From Oxyruncus cristatus (taxonomy: Eukaryota; Chordata; Aves; Passeriformes; Cotingidae), in the NCBI GenBank assembly GCA_013399855.1, contig VXAY01002192.1, forward strand, positions 620,001 to 684,000: 64,000 nucleotides of DNA. The letters run 5' to 3'. Positions 23,201 to 35,765 of this stretch are shown one piece after another. Below the pieces are notes generated by a model that was not told the DNA's origin, did not search any database, and saw only the letters and a list, made by a program, of their open reading frames with translations. Numbering within the stretch: the stretch's first letter is position 1; every line of letters begins with the position of its first letter. The translations under genes were made by a program, and so were the position numbers.

Positions 23201-24174
23201 ACTTGAGGTCTAGGCAGTCAGGCAGGAGAAAGCAGTAACCCAACCTGCACCAGCACTCCCCTCCTTAAAATAAATCTCTCCTCCACCCCGCCAGGTGCCC
23301 ATGCTGATTCCTGTTTGATCTCATGCAGGTAATTTTCCATTCATCATTTCTTTTCTGTCTTGATTGCAACTTCATTTTGGAAACAAAACTTCATACAACT
23401 GTGAAATGTATGAGGACAACTTCTCTGCTGGAATGTGTTGACTCTGCTGAATTGAAGCAGACTATACCTACATACACCAGCCAAATCACTGGTCCCTAAC
23501 TAACATCAACACGCAGTAATTTCTGTTCCAGGAATGCTAACAGCAAGTTTGATGTAGTGAAAAGCAAATATTGATCTGTTTGCTTAAAAGTTAGATTAGG
23601 CTGTGTCCATAGGCAAATATTCCTGCCAGGAAGTAGAGGAGAGGTTATTTCCCCTTCCCCCTCCCCAAAGGCAGCCAAATCAAATAAAAAAAAAAAATCT
23701 GTTTGATAACATGTAAGTTTTTAATTAAGGAGGTACCAAGCCTGAGGGAAGCAGAAGCCCTGGGGAGCTGTCAAGTGACTTGGTAATTTTGTGGCAGGCA
23801 GACACAAAGGTTCTTGCGGACAACCACCCATTAGTACCTCTGCCCCTTCTGAGCAGGGACAAAGCGCTCCTGAGGGAAATAAGATCAAACCCCTTCATGA
23901 CCAGGGACAAAGGTACTCAAAAAAAAAAAATCTGTCTGAGCACAAGCATTTCCCATTTTAGTCTTTGGGTTTTGCCCTGCAGCTCTGCTGCTTCAAGGCA
24001 ACCGGTCCCAGCACTGACATGTCCTTCCCCTCTCCCTGTGATGTCTCATGAAGATGAAGACACAGGCTCAGATTTAGCCTGGAAGGAGCCCTTCACTCAG
24101 CATCACCAGCATTTCTGGCTATGTGTCTCCACCCACACCAAGGCCATTCCAAATTCATCACAAGACAGATTGCA
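20221..24174. other. Unique non-coding sequence
   Basis: No gene or recognised repeat. A-runs lie at 23686-23697 and 23919-23930. Pyrimidine-rich stretches (21100-21240) leave some frames open for about 90-140 codons without recognisable protein content. Confidence 0.5.
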
Positions 24175-24412
24175 GAAGCCTCAAGCTGCACCAGGGGAGG
24201 TTTAGGTTGGCTGTTAGGAAAAGTTTCTTCACCAAAAGGGTAGTGATGCAGTGGAAGAGGCTGCCCAGGGAAGTGGTTGAGTTACCATTCCTGGAGTTCT
24301 TTAAAAGATGTGTAGATGTGGCAGCTGGGGACCTGGCAGTGCTGGGTTAATGGTTGTACTCAGTGATCTTAGAGGTCTTTTCCAGCCTAAATGGTTCTAT
24401 GATTCTAGGATT
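24175..24412 (+). mobile_element. CR1 LINE 3' end, sense
   Basis: A severely 5'-truncated CR1 copy. It opens with the CTGCACCAGGGGAGGTTTAG block, continues through the last codons of ORF2 (readable as RLAVRKSFFTKR..RLPREVVELP..EFFKR) and the 3' UTR, and ends with GGTTCTATGATTCTA, the CR1 octamer tail. The ORF2 remnant is about 50 codons. Relative to the young copy it has small deletions in the 3' UTR, so it is of intermediate age. Confidence 0.9.
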
Positions 24413-27400
24413 GCTGCAGGGTGGAGGCAGAGCTGTGAGCTGACAAGTGGCACAGGCGGGCCCCCAGCACACATCTCTGTGACTAAACCCTCAAGTCTGC
24501 ACAGGGCAAGCTCAACTCTGTAAGAATCTGACAAGTTCTTGGAGTGCTCCAAGGGTTACTGAAGGGAAAGGTTGCTCAGCAGTTTGCCAAACATTAAAGC
24601 TGGACAGGGAAAAGCTACTTCTGTGCTTTGTGCTGATTTTGAACTGCTGCTCATTTCCCTCCCACCATAAGGTCTCTTCAGATCTGATGCCACACGCCTC
24701 TATTTCCACCCCTAGGACTAGGGAGATATCAGCCTCTTGGCCTCCTGAGGAGGCAGTTCCCAGTTCCCAAAGGCTCCAGGAAACCTCTCCATCATACCCA
24801 TTGGTCACAGAGAGCACTCTCTCTCCACCTCTGTCCCTCAGCAAAGCAGCCCAGTGGTGGATGGGCAGGCAGGACGTACCCACACATCGAAACCTCCTCA
24901 TGCAGGGGTTGGTTACCCATCAGGGGTGGTTTCACCCCACTTGACAGGGACGAAAAGCTGAATTGGGATCTTAAAATGCAGTTCCAGGGAGTGCAGCTAG
25001 TTCAAATAGGCTACTAAATATTTCAGCAGCCTTCAGCTAGCAACAGCAGGTAGCAAGCCACTCTTCCATGCAATTAAAGCAAACCTCCTGTTTTTGCTCT
25101 TCTTATTTTCCTTTGCAATATGGAGGCAAAAAATTGGAGGCAAATTCACAGATTCAATTTAGATATGTAGAGAGAATAAATTCAGCTTTATGTCATCTTC
25201 TCACTCCAGAGTCAAGAGTATAGTCAGAGGTTTGTTATTCAGAACCACCTCAAGGCTGCTTTCCAGTCACCTGGGCTCACCCCAGAGGGATTGGTTCCCA
25301 AGATTAAAAACTAGTTAAAATGCAAGTGATGATTTTTCAATTATTGAGAAAGCAACTGAAGAATGTTTCATCTTCTCATCTCTGAGAAAGGACTATGGTG
25401 TCTTGTTTTAGCCTATCAGTGCTTTAGTGAGGATCAGGTTTTGTTTTGTACAGCACCTAGCACATGGGATCTCATCTGAGACAAAAATCCTGGGCATAAC
25501 CCCAATAAGCATCATTTTTAATCATGTGTTTCCTCTGCTTGCTCCATCTCTGCCTATAGAGAGAGGCACTCAATACAGGAGTAGACTGGATAAGCAAAGG
25601 GTTATTTCTTTCATTGTTATATCAGGAAAGATGCTAATTTCTCCTGTGGAGGCCAGCTCAATGAGTAGTCATTTGTTCCTCATCTCCCAGACCACATATT
25701 ATTTTACAAGCTCACATTAAAAAAGGTTAATGGGAGAAGCAAGCACTGACAGTCATTTTCACTCCCCTGGAATGATTCACAGCACTGCTGTAACTCAGCT
25801 CAGGGTAAAGCTCTGTATAACAGTAATACTTGTACAAACTAAGAGCTCTCAAAATCTTTCATTTTCTTTTTTCTTTTCAGCAAACCTTCTTTTTTTTTTT
25901 TTTTTCCTTGACCCTTCTTTGGTTGAACTTTGACTTGAATAAACAGCAACATCTGGAATTCAGCAAAACACACCATAAAGGGAATAATATGTCCACAGCA
26001 GTTTTGCTGGAAAGGACAAACCCATTTATTACTCAAATGAAAAGTTACGATTGCTAAATGTCAGATGAAATTAGGAAAAAAAATTGAATCCTCTGTGTGT
26101 GTCCTTTGTGTCCTTGCCAGCTCGGTGTGTGTGGAAAGCTGTCCCTGTGTTATGGCTGGTCTGTCTTTCTTCCTTCTGCCACTGCTGTGAGGACTTGCCT
26201 GCTGCAGACACACTGCATTAATTGGGTTACCTCTACACTGGGGCACAGTTGCAGCTGGTGCTTTTTCCACTCAGATAAGGAAAATGTATCAGACAGAGTG
26301 CCTGTGATCGGACCATGATATAACTCTAATCAAGTCGTATTCTCATGGTCCCTCACTTTGTTCAGGCTGAACTGGGAGGCAGAGCATCCTCTGTGCTGGG
26401 CTGGCTAGGGAGTCTGTGCCCAGAGGGAATCAGCCACCCCAAGAACCCCCTGAGGATGTTGGGAACAGCCAAGGATGTGTAGCCAGTGGGGTTAAGGGGA
26501 GATGAAAGCACTGAGCACTTTAGGAAGGGAACGGCAAGTGTCATTTGCCTCTCTCTCTCCCTCCTCCCACATGAGCAGCCACAGATTCTCTGTAATGGTG
26601 ATGGCACAGGGCACCTGTGCCCCAGGCACAGTGCACAGTTACACTCTGAATCCATCACCCTTTGTTTTGTTTTGCAGTGGGTAACTCCTGGTTTCTGACA
26701 CAAACTCACTTTCTTCAGAGCACGTGTTGGGGTCATAAAGTCACGGCTCCCATAAATCAGCAGAAGCCAAACATATTAATCCAGAAACAGAAGCTGGTCT
26801 TCAGATAGTTGGGCAATTTTTGTCTTAGAAGACTGGTCCAAGGGCTGAAATGCTGCCAGGTTGGAGAATAAACATCTCTTCAAGGACTGACTCTCTCTGC
26901 CTTTTCGTTTTGTGTCAGGAAGAGGTTTGGGTCTTTGCAGCACAAAAACAAAATTAGGAAAGTGAAAGAGACATTGGATTTATTTGAACAAGGCTAGTGG
27001 GGGCCCTGCTTCCACCCCTGCTTCTTCCAAATATTTCATATAATGATCATTTGTGATCTCAGGTGTATTTCTGATGGCCAGATCCACAAAGGGGCAAGAC
27101 TCCCGCAGCCCTGCTGACACTGCTGTGCCTGGGGTCAGACAGGTAACTTTTAAGCACATGAGTTAAACCACTTAGTTCAAAATCAGGTGTCCTTGGTTCC
27201 AACTCAGCTAGAAAGCTAAGCAATGAATGTCATTGAAGTGGTGGGATGTTGTTTTTGGCCCAGACCACGCTGCAGGCAGTGCTACCCTCCTTAAAAGCAC
27301 CGTGTCTGCACCTAGAGCCCAGGTCTGAATAAGCAGAGTTATGGCTGTGGCCTTCTGCTGCCTTTTGTATGTCCTTTCACAGCAGTGGTGATGTACAGAG

Positions 27401-29090
27401 TCTCTTATCTCTTGTGAAATCAAAACCTAAACAGATTCCAGCCAAGTTAATGTGTTAGTAGGCAGCATTTTTGGTAAGCAGCATAATAGTTTATGTAAAT
27501 AAGAGAGAAGTTTTTCCTGTTTCTTCTCCTTCCCCATGACAAAATCGAGGGTTGCATCCATACTAGCAAACTCATCCTGAGGGTCCAGGTTTTCAGGTTT
27601 AAGCTCCAAAACTTGATCACATGTACTATTAAATTGGCAGCACTGACATAGCTCAGTTTAGGTCTAGGTGACCAGCAGTGCCCTTGCAGTCCCAGGGGAC
27701 AGTTCAGGATTTTACAGGGAACAGAGGCTGTTCCCAGCTGGCTGTTTGGATGTGGGCAGCCTGACTGGAGATGTGGAGGTGGCACTAATGGGTAGAACAC
27801 CTATCTAAGGCAGGGGAACAGGTCCTGGCTGCTTAAATTCCCCCGTGAGGATATACTCTGTAAGTTTGTGTGTCTGTCCCTGGGATAGCTGTGACCTGAG
27901 AGCAGCCCTGCAGGGCAGAAGAAGGGACAAATTTACAAAGGCCTGGATTAGACTAGGAAAAAAGCAACACCTTAGACTATAGGAAAGTAAAATAACATTA
28001 AACATAATGTAGCCCTCACTCTGAGCAGGAGCTGCCTCATAATGTGAGTTACACATCAGTTAACCACAACAATCCCATCTCCATGGAGTGCAGAATATTA
28101 TTTTAGTTACCACAGTTACCCAAGGGTGTGCTTGTATAAGGTATCAGCAAGTCCTCAGTCTCAGCAGAGGGTGCAAGGGACACTCCCTTTCCTGCTGGGG
28201 GGGCCACTGTCCTGGGGGCACCCCCACCTGCCACCGGTCCTGGGAATGAGTGCCTGGGAAAACAGCTTGGTTTTCTCAAGGATATTATGGCTCTCATCCC
28301 TCCAGCTGCACAGGACAGGTAGCCAAAGCAGCAGGGCGTGCGTGCTCAGGGGAGGGCTCCTGTCTACAGAGTGCCTCTGTCCTGGGCAGCCCTCACCGAG
28401 CCACCCCTGCCCCTCATGTCCTGCAGCACATTCGGACCTTCTCTTGTCCATCGCTCTTCTCATGCAATGGTGTCCTTCTCACCAGGCTGGTGCCACCACA
28501 CCAGGCTCTGCCAGCAGCAGCTCTGCCCCATCCCCGTGTCCCTGCCACAGATGGGGCAAACCAGGGCACTGGGGTGCTGGCCTTCAGCCTGGCCTGGGCT
28601 CCCAGGCTGCTGGGGAAGCACGACAGCCCCAGCCCCCATCTCTCACTTCCTCTGCTTTGACAGATTTCCAGGACTATTCCTGTTGCAGACCGGGGATGAT
28701 CCTGGATTTTTGGCAGCTTTTCAGTTGGGGGTGTTGTTTTACACCCGGATCGAATGATGGGATATGTGTACAGTACCAGGAAAATGTAAATTTTTGTAAA
28801 ATCCTTACATATGAGGACAAGGTTTTACAAAAAGAAGCATGGAAATGAGGTGTCTGGCTGCTGCCTGCTCCCCTTTTCTAATTTCAGGAATCCTGTTCCT
28901 TGCTAAGAAAAAGGAATGCATATTTTAGATTTTACTTTAAACCAAAATAGACTCAGGATGTAAGTGGGAGCATGGATTACTCTCGGTGTCCTTCAGAAAA
29001 AAAAAACATCCATGAGATTCCAGTAAGAAGTAATGAAGCAGACCTTCAATTTCCAATAATAAATGTAGAGTCCTTATAAACATATGTTGC
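24413..29090. other. Unique non-coding sequence
   Basis: No supported gene. A T16 run lies at 25890-25905. The 28126-28848 stretch is GC-rich and stop-poor and is listed separately. Nothing else stands out. Confidence 0.5.
28126..28848 (+). other. 240-codon open frame in GC-rich DNA, coding status doubtful
   Basis: An ATG-to-stop frame of 240 codons is the longest uninterrupted frame outside CR1. The predicted product is rich in Ser, Pro, Cys and Leu and has no recognisable domain, signal peptide or transmembrane pattern. The other two plus-strand frames are also open over 28250-28660 and 28338-28757, as expected if stops are simply rare in GC-rich DNA. CpG is not elevated upstream and I see no promoter or splice context. 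I favour a chance frame. An exon of a non-coding RNA or a lineage-specific peptide cannot be excluded. Confidence 0.2.
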
Positions 29091-29665
29091 TATTGGGACA
29101 GAGATGCCGGGGATATAAATCTTCAGTGACGGTTCGACTTCGTGTTTGGTATATGCCTTGCATCCACTGACACATCACATCCGGCCAAGGACTACCATCA
29201 ATTTTATGAGTTTCACGTTCTCTTGATCCTTTTTCTTATGGGTATCTGTGGGAATGCAGCATTTTCCCCAGCACATGCAGTGTTGCTATTTATAACTCTG
29301 GACCTATCAGGATGATTTTTTATTTTTATCCCTGAAATCTTGGAATAGTTCAACTGAACGAAAACCAAATCGTCTTTCGTTTCTTTATTTACTGCGTTTA
29401 ACCAGGGCTGAGAATGTGGAAACGATCCCAATAATGTAGTCTCAGTTGTTACTGAATTCTCGTAGACAATTTATCTAGGACCAGAAGGACAGCAATTCAG
29501 TATCCACTATACGATCCGTAGGGAGCCCTAAAGCATCTTGCCTTACAGAAATTAATGTCCGTGTTTCGTCACTCCCCATAAATAACAGACCAGATCTGTC
29601 AATGTCCTAAATTTGCAGGAATTTTCCGATCTGCAATCACTAAACTAATCTGCAGAAAGGCACGT
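29091..29665. other. CpG-retaining, AT-leaning block of unknown nature
   Basis: Seventeen CpG dinucleotides fall within 29101-29640, against one in the 240 bp before and one in the 300 bp after. GC content is only about 40%, so this is not a classical CpG island. Observed CpG is close to expectation from base content, whereas the surrounding DNA is strongly depleted. No terminal repeats, target-site duplication or poly(A) mark an insertion. Several minus-strand frames are open in relay (29478-29606, 29213-29470, 29077-29235), but overlapping frames are just as open, so coding is not supported. An unmethylated regulatory element, a conserved element or a relatively recent insertion are the options. 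Confidence 0.6.
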
Positions 29666-30702
29666 GTGGTCTGGGACTGGCAGTGTCACTGTGCCCACAG
29701 TGAAGCTGGGCAAAGTCAAGTGTCTATAATTACCCTGTCCTTCCACTCCCTGATTTTCATGTCATTCACCTGTTCCATCTGTCAGTGAACCCAGAAAGTG
29801 GGCCCTCTGCAGAAGGAACCTTTGCTTTATTCCTGGCTTGTAGAGAGCTTGTCAGTAGAGGAGCCCATCTCATCCCAGGCAGGGCATTGCAATGAGAAAT
29901 AATAGCAGTAGCTTGAGTTCCTGCCTGCCTTCCTCTTGCTCACGTAAGCATGCACGTACACACACATACCCAGACTCTCCAGGGCCCATTAAAAGCCCCT
30001 TGGGAGGCTGGGTTCTGACCTAACTTACACCAATTTCGTAATGAATAACAAAATTTAGCTAGGCAGAAATTGCTGTTGATTTATACACGTACCAGAAACA
30101 GGCTCGGGACAGGCATTGCTGGGGTTGGGTGCATGTGTTCACCCTTCCCAGGAGTTGAAGAACAGAAACAGGAACCTTCAACACAGGCATGAGAGGCAGC
30201 AGAAGCAGGCACTTCCAATGGCAGGTTGGGAGAGATCCCCATGCCAACCTGCCTGGCTCTTCCCACACAGCCTGGGCACGCTGAGCAGGCACAGGCACTG
30301 GACACTGGTCACGCTGCTGCTTCTCCTGCTCCTGAAAGGAAGCCAGGGCATGCACAGACCTGCCACCCTCCACTGCCATTCATTTCCCTTCCAAGGCAGA
30401 AAGTGTTTTCACCTCAGATTTAGTTTTGCAGCTGTGGGGATGTTTTTTTTCCCCAGTGACACACTGTGATTCGCTTGTGCCCAGAAGAAGTAAGGACCAG
30501 GTTTGCCACAGGTTTCACCCCGAGGCAGAAGGATGTAAATGAGCTGGGAATTGCTAGTGGCTTAAGGAAAGTAAGTGGAAAGTCTACATCTCAGGGGCAT
30601 GAACCAGGACAGCAAGATGAGACCCTCAGGCTGTGGCTGCCTGGCATTGAGGAAAGGTGAAAGAACTGGAAAGTGAAACTGGGCGCTGAATACAGGTAGG
30701 AG

Positions 30703-31263
30703 GTGGAGCCTTCAGCCATAGACTTCCTACAGCCTGATCCTTTACCCCAGGCGCTTCCCAGCAGGAAGATCAAACACCTTCCCCCCCTTGAACAGAGTGA
30801 AAGGGCTTCAGTCACTGCCAAGAGGCCAAGGGTGGTTTCACACGCTGTGAATGTGTCACGAGGTCGCATGGAGAGTTTCATACCCCAACCAATCCCACCT
30901 TCCCCTCTGCCAGACGTGGACCCCACCGCAGCTGTACCTGTAAGAGGAGAAGGTGCAGAGCACCAGTGGGCCCAGACTCTCCCAGCACCTCTCCAGCTCC
31001 TCACCTCAGAGGAGAGAGCAGGTATAAAGGTCCCAGCTCAACACATGAAAAACAGGCAGCTACAGCTTGAGGGTCTCTTCTTGCTGGCCTGTTACGTGCC
31101 ACTGAGGAGCAGTTCCCTGTTGACCCCAGCACACCACAGAAGAAATTTTACCATTACTAACAAGTCAGGAGCAGATGGGATTTACTCTAATCAAACTGAG
31201 GGATCCCAGCAGGCAAGTTCCCAGTGCTGTAAGAGTAGATCAGCTATACAGGGGGATATGTAA
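30703..31263 (+). other. 186-codon open frame, coding status doubtful
   Basis: An ATG-to-stop frame of 186 codons with mixed, not obviously low-complexity composition, including a proline-rich middle part. I recognise no domain. No second exon, promoter or repeat origin can be shown, and minus-strand frames overlap it at its 5' end (30591-31004). Most likely chance, possibly part of a non-coding transcript. Confidence 0.18.
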
Positions 31264-33683
31264 AATTTCTGGTTGGGAAAGGAGGGTTGAGCAGATCACT
31301 TACTGCTTCATCGGAGCATAATCTGGGATCTTGCTTCTTCCTTTCTCTTGTGTGTGAATAGTTTTAGATGGTACATTTGTCTGTAGGAATATAATTGTGC
31401 TCAAACTGCTTCTGCTTTGTCTGTTTCCTGATCTAAGGAGAGCAAATTAATATTAAAAGTCCAAGAAGAACCTCCTTTATCAGCTAAAACATCTCCTATG
31501 TTCTGAGAGAAGGATTTATTTCAGCATTTTCAAAACTGTCTTGCTGCCCCTCCCCAGTGTGGGGGTTTCTGGACTCTAAGATTTGGTCATAAATTGTGTA
31601 AATGCTCCCAGCATTTTTAATTAATGTGAAATTTGCATTTTAATGAAGGGGGTGATGGAGCCTTCCAGCAACAGAAACAATTACGTATCGACCTGATGAA
31701 ATAGCAGCAGGATTGCTGCAGTGAGCAGGTTTAGCCTGGTTTTGATGGATTCAGCTGTGGTGTCCCAGCCTTGCCCACACTGAATGAGCAGAGGTGCAAT
31801 ACCTTGGAGCAAATACCAGGAGAAAGCTCCTGGGAGTCCTGCTGATCTGTGCAGCTCATATCAGGTGCCAGCAGCTTCGCCCACCTGTTGATGGGGTTTG
31901 CTCAAGGAGCAGAGTGTGGAATGAAGTAAGAACTGAGACATCTTACCTTCTTTGTCCCCACCACTGGGTCTTGGATGCTCTCTGGGAAGATCCAGGGGTG
32001 ACTTTTCCCTAACACTGGGGGTATGAGAGAAGATATTCTGCACTATTCCATGCTTTTCCAGATTTTCTGCCCTGAGCAAACAGCAATTTGGCTCAGGAAC
32101 TCAGTTCAAACCAGCACAAGACACAGAAAATTATTTTCACCACTTTTGCAAACCCTCCCTCCTGTAAAGTAATTTTTCCTTTTTCCTGATGATGATGATC
32201 TGTATAGCTGCATTTCAAAATGCAGGACCTACTTGAAGATCTACAGCACTTGGCAATGCACCAAAAGGATGATTGTTTGCATGTTTCGTGTCTCAGGGAG
32301 GTTGTCTCAGCACGCATTCCTGAGTGCAGGGCCAAGGCACTAGAAAATGTTTTGCATCCAGGAATTATTTATAAGTGAAGAGGAAGTTTAAGATGACAGG
32401 AAACATTAAGGCTTTCCAGCCTGTTGAGCAGAGAGGAACAAAGTACGGTTTCCTAGCAGGTCTTGCTAGTTCACAAAATATTTTATACGTTTCCTCTCTC
32501 TGGATGCTATACAGTAAATGAATGGTCTGGATGGTTTTGTGTTTTTTTCATTTAGACAAGTAAAATCTTAGTTGAATGGAGAACTGATTTTAGATCATCT
32601 CAATCCAAATTCGGTCTTATTTTCGTAACCGTTCTTTTCCCTAACACATCAACCCCAATGGAAGTGTGAGCTCTGCTTATGACCAAGCCCTTAGGAACAA
32701 CAGAGCAGATGTGACATCATGACAAGTGGCTCTGGATCAATATACCTCACTGTCTCTATCTTATTATGAAGTTAAACACTGGAAATTGGATCTCCCCAAA
32801 CCCTCATTCATCTCCAGGCTGTTTTCTACCAGAATAAAAGGAGACACAACTGGCAGGGGCAATGGAAGCAGGACATTTTATCTGCACATCACAACAGAAA
32901 TGCTATTTAGTACATGTCCTAAAAAGGTAAGAGTGAGGTTTATACTGTAACATCTGGAAATGAGTGAATGGGGCAGATATAGCCAATCACAGTAATGGAG
33001 TTTTCCCAAACCAGCCCTTGAGAAGACCTTTAACTCCTGGCTGTACTACATTTGCCAAAACTCAGCTCCTCCTAGTCTAAATAGCAGCTCTCCTCTCCCC
33101 ACCCTCATTTCTGTGGTCTTGACCTCGTGTGCAGCCTCTGTGGTTATGCTGGTATTATCTGATTCATCCCTCTGTACTTTCATTGCCTTGTCTGCAACCT
33201 CACCCCTTGTTTTTCCACTGTAAGGACAGAGGTGCATTACTTTTTCTTGTTATTATGCTGTCCAGTGCCATCTTGAGCAAAACTGCCTACCACATGTAAC
33301 CTGTACCTCACAAATCCTTTCTAAATGGTGATTTGCACAGCTGCTTGCAAGTAAGAGCATGTAGGGAAGGCAGCATGGGCACATGCAGACAGAATAGCAC
33401 TCCTGAACTACAGTCAGGTCATTACAGAAAAGGAGGCAGCTGATTTGGGGATTTAAATTATGCTTAAGTCCTGCATTAGGTAATCAAGTGTGGATCTTTA
33501 TTCTAGAGAATCCTTGGTCTGTATTTGGTCTTCGCTTTTTCCCTCCTTCTTGTTCTATTCATATGGGCAAAGAACATTTTGCTACTTCATATCTGTCAGG
33601 TCTAACTCATCTCTCAACTCAGCAGTTCTCATTTTACATTTCCCTTTTCCTAGCTCTGACACAGCTGTATCTATTTATCATCT

Positions 33684-33715
33684 TTTCTTTTTCTTTCTTT
33701 TTTTTTTTTTTTTTT
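33684..33715. repeat. T-rich homopolymer tract
   Basis: A run of T with single C interruptions that ends in T24 or so before AATATTAAAA. No element body is attached on either side, so it is a simple repeat rather than a retrotransposon tail. Confidence 0.9.
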
Positions 33716-34160
33716 AATATTAAAAATCATTAGTTGTCTGCTTACCTTCACTTTGCCCTTCCTTTCACATTTTCTTCTTTGGAATACCATTTCTGTAGAG
33801 TTTTAGTATCTGTTCCTGAAAGAAATCCGTATTTTCCACTCCCTGGGCTCTGAGCATCTCAACACAGATGACTTTGTTCGTTTCCTTAACTCATCAAAAT
33901 TCACCCCTTTGAATCCTGACAGCAAGGGATACCCTTCTGTTTATTCTTCGTGCAGTGTAAATTGAATCCACTCACAGTCACGCAAGCTGGGGCCCCTCCC
34001 AAGGGCCAGTTCTCTCTCAGCCACAGCATGACCAGCGTTAGATACTGAAAATCAGAAGAGTCAGTATCTCCAGTCTGGTCATTAGTCAATTAAATCTAAA
34101 CCAGACACCAAGAAATAGTGCAGCTCCTTAAATCCTAACCTAGTCCCTGTAACTGAAATG

Positions 34161-34177
34161 AAAAAAAAAAAAAAAAA
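34161..34177. repeat. A17 homopolymer
   Basis: A pure A run followed by GGAGGAAGG. There is no processed-pseudogene body upstream (the preceding bases give no coding frame), so it is treated as a simple repeat. Confidence 0.9.
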
Positions 34178-34871
34178 GGAGGAAGGAAAAATTCTTGCCT
34201 GCCTTCCTGAGAAGCAGCAGATGCTCTGAAGCATGACAGCAAATTCTCCAGCCTTAACTTCCAGGTTTATAAATTTCAGGGAATTTATTAAACTATTTGC
34301 TATTTAACCCTGTTACCCCATAGCAACCTCAAATGCCAGGTGCCTCTAAAGTGGAGGAATGCTTCTAATCTCAGTTAGTTATGCAAAGGGTCCTTGAACT
34401 TATTCTGTCCTCATGGGCTGTAGAAGAAAAACATAAGGCAATTTGTTACTGCCCATTTCTTGGTATCAGGGGGTTCTTTGAAATCTTGAAGAGATTTTTC
34501 AGTTTGGCATCTCAACATGTAGGGGAAGTTATTCCTTACAGTAGTCAATAAACGAGTGTGAAAATAGCGGCAAAGATCTGGCCATTGTTTTCCAGCTTTG
34601 TGCTTGAGGATTTGAAGAAACATTTAAGGTGATGGGGCACTCACAAAATGATAATCAAAGACTCACTAAGAAAAAGATGTACAAATTAAAATTTCAAAAT
34701 TTCTACTCCCATGGAGGGTCAAGGGAGGGCAGATTTTGTAAAATGTTATGAATATTCTGTACATCTCATATATAAAATCCAACCTTGAAGAAGACAGCCT
34801 ATAATTGCCACTTGTGCAAAAGATAATATGATCCAAATATTGCATATATAACATGTTTCTTTGGCTTACAG

Positions 34872-34887
34872 AAAAAAAAAAAAAAAA
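34872..34887. repeat. A16 homopolymer
   Basis: A pure A run after GGCTTACAG. There is no recognisable retrocopy body on either side. Confidence 0.9.
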
Positions 34888-35454
34888 GGCTACATTTAGA
34901 GGAGGAAGTCCAATCAGGGGCTAAGATTTGGCTTTTTATTTGTGAACCCCCACCATCAATAAGGCTTCTTAGGAATAAACTCTTTTCTACCTTAACGTTG
35001 TATCACTCTATGCCCACAGATCTAGAATTCACTATTAATCCGTATGAGAAGAAGGGCCATTCTTAATCAAAATAAGGAAAAGTCACCATCTGATCTTGTC
35101 ACCTGATGAAAAGGGGAAGACAGAGACATGAGACATTTTGTGAAGCAGTAAATTTGTCCCCTAACATGAAGTTTCAGTCATTTCAGTGCATTCATCCTAA
35201 GATACATGAGATAACAGTGGTGTCCTTGAACTTATCCTTTTTTTTTTTTTTCAGTTGTAGAGACATTTATCTCGCTGTCAGATGTACAAATCCTTTTCCT
35301 TCCTGGTGGGACGTAATGCTACAGAGAAATGCCCAACTGCAAAACTACTGGCAGTTGTGTGGGACTCTTACTACTGCTTTTTGACATTTCTCTCCTGAAA
35401 ACTCACTAATGCAGAACACGCAAATCAGCACCTTCTTAGTAAATAATCCTTAGA

Positions 35455-35765
35455 TGGAAAGTTTCTTTCTTGCACACAGGCCAACCCAGCAGACTGCACA
35501 ACTTCCCTCGACGACCTGCTCCAGGTCTCCACTCTCCTTATGGTGGAAAACTCTTCTCCATATCGTATTTGAACCTCTCAGGAATATTTTATGACCACTA
35601 TTTCTCTTGAAGCTGTACACCTTCAGAAAGAGCCTAGCTCTGCCTCCTCTGGTAGACATTGCAGGTTGTCATGAGGTTTCCTCAAAAAATCTCTTTTCCA
35701 GACAAAAAAAAACTCCATACCCCTTAGTCTCTCATACAGCAAGTTCTTTGGCCATGATCCCTCAC
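35455..35765 (-). mobile_element. Old CR1 LINE copy (antisense)
   Basis: On the plus strand it follows the reverse-complemented end of CR1 ORF2 block by block. It has 'GACCTGCTCCAGGTCTCC..CTCCTTATGGTGG', then the 'AAAACTCTTCTCC' block that corresponds to AAGAATTTCTTCC in the young copy. Next come 'GTCATGAGGTTTCCTC' (young: GCGATGAGGTCTCCCC) and 'TCTCTTTTCCAGACAAA' (young: TTCTCTTCTCCAGGCTAAA). Last is a 'CCTTAGTCTCTCATACAGC' block. The order is right throughout but substitutions are many, so it belongs to an older subfamily. No frame survives and both edges are approximate. Confidence 0.78.

Larger units (their letters stand above)
29666..35454. other. Unique non-coding sequence
   Basis: No supported gene. 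It contains the 186-codon frame listed separately, a (GAT)4 run near 32188, and homopolymer tracts at 33684-33715 (T-rich), 34161-34177 (A17), 34872-34887 (A16) and 35238-35251 (T14). Confidence 0.5.

Noticed and set aside
23686..23940. Two A12-TCTGT[T/C]TGA sequences about 230 bp apart, possibly a target-site duplication around a retrocopy
   Set aside because: The shared part is a homopolymer plus about ten bases, the interval has no poly(A)-ended body in either orientation, and similarity stops at once on both sides.
29213..29470. Minus-strand 86-codon open segment ending in a basic RKRIKR motif, with further open segments on either side
   Set aside because: The basic motif recalls a protease cleavage site. 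However, the neighbouring and overlapping frames are equally open, no family is recognisable and no ATG start exists in frame. Reported only as part of the CpG block, not as a gene or viral remnant.
34411..34623. 70-codon minus-strand frame that looks moderately protein-like
   Set aside because: Length within chance expectation, no recognised domain, no extension into neighbouring frames.
35230..35260. Pyrimidine run T14 followed by CAG, a good-looking splice acceptor
   Set aside because: The downstream sequence has no open frame with a donor site and no recognisable exon. T-runs followed by CAG are frequent by chance.
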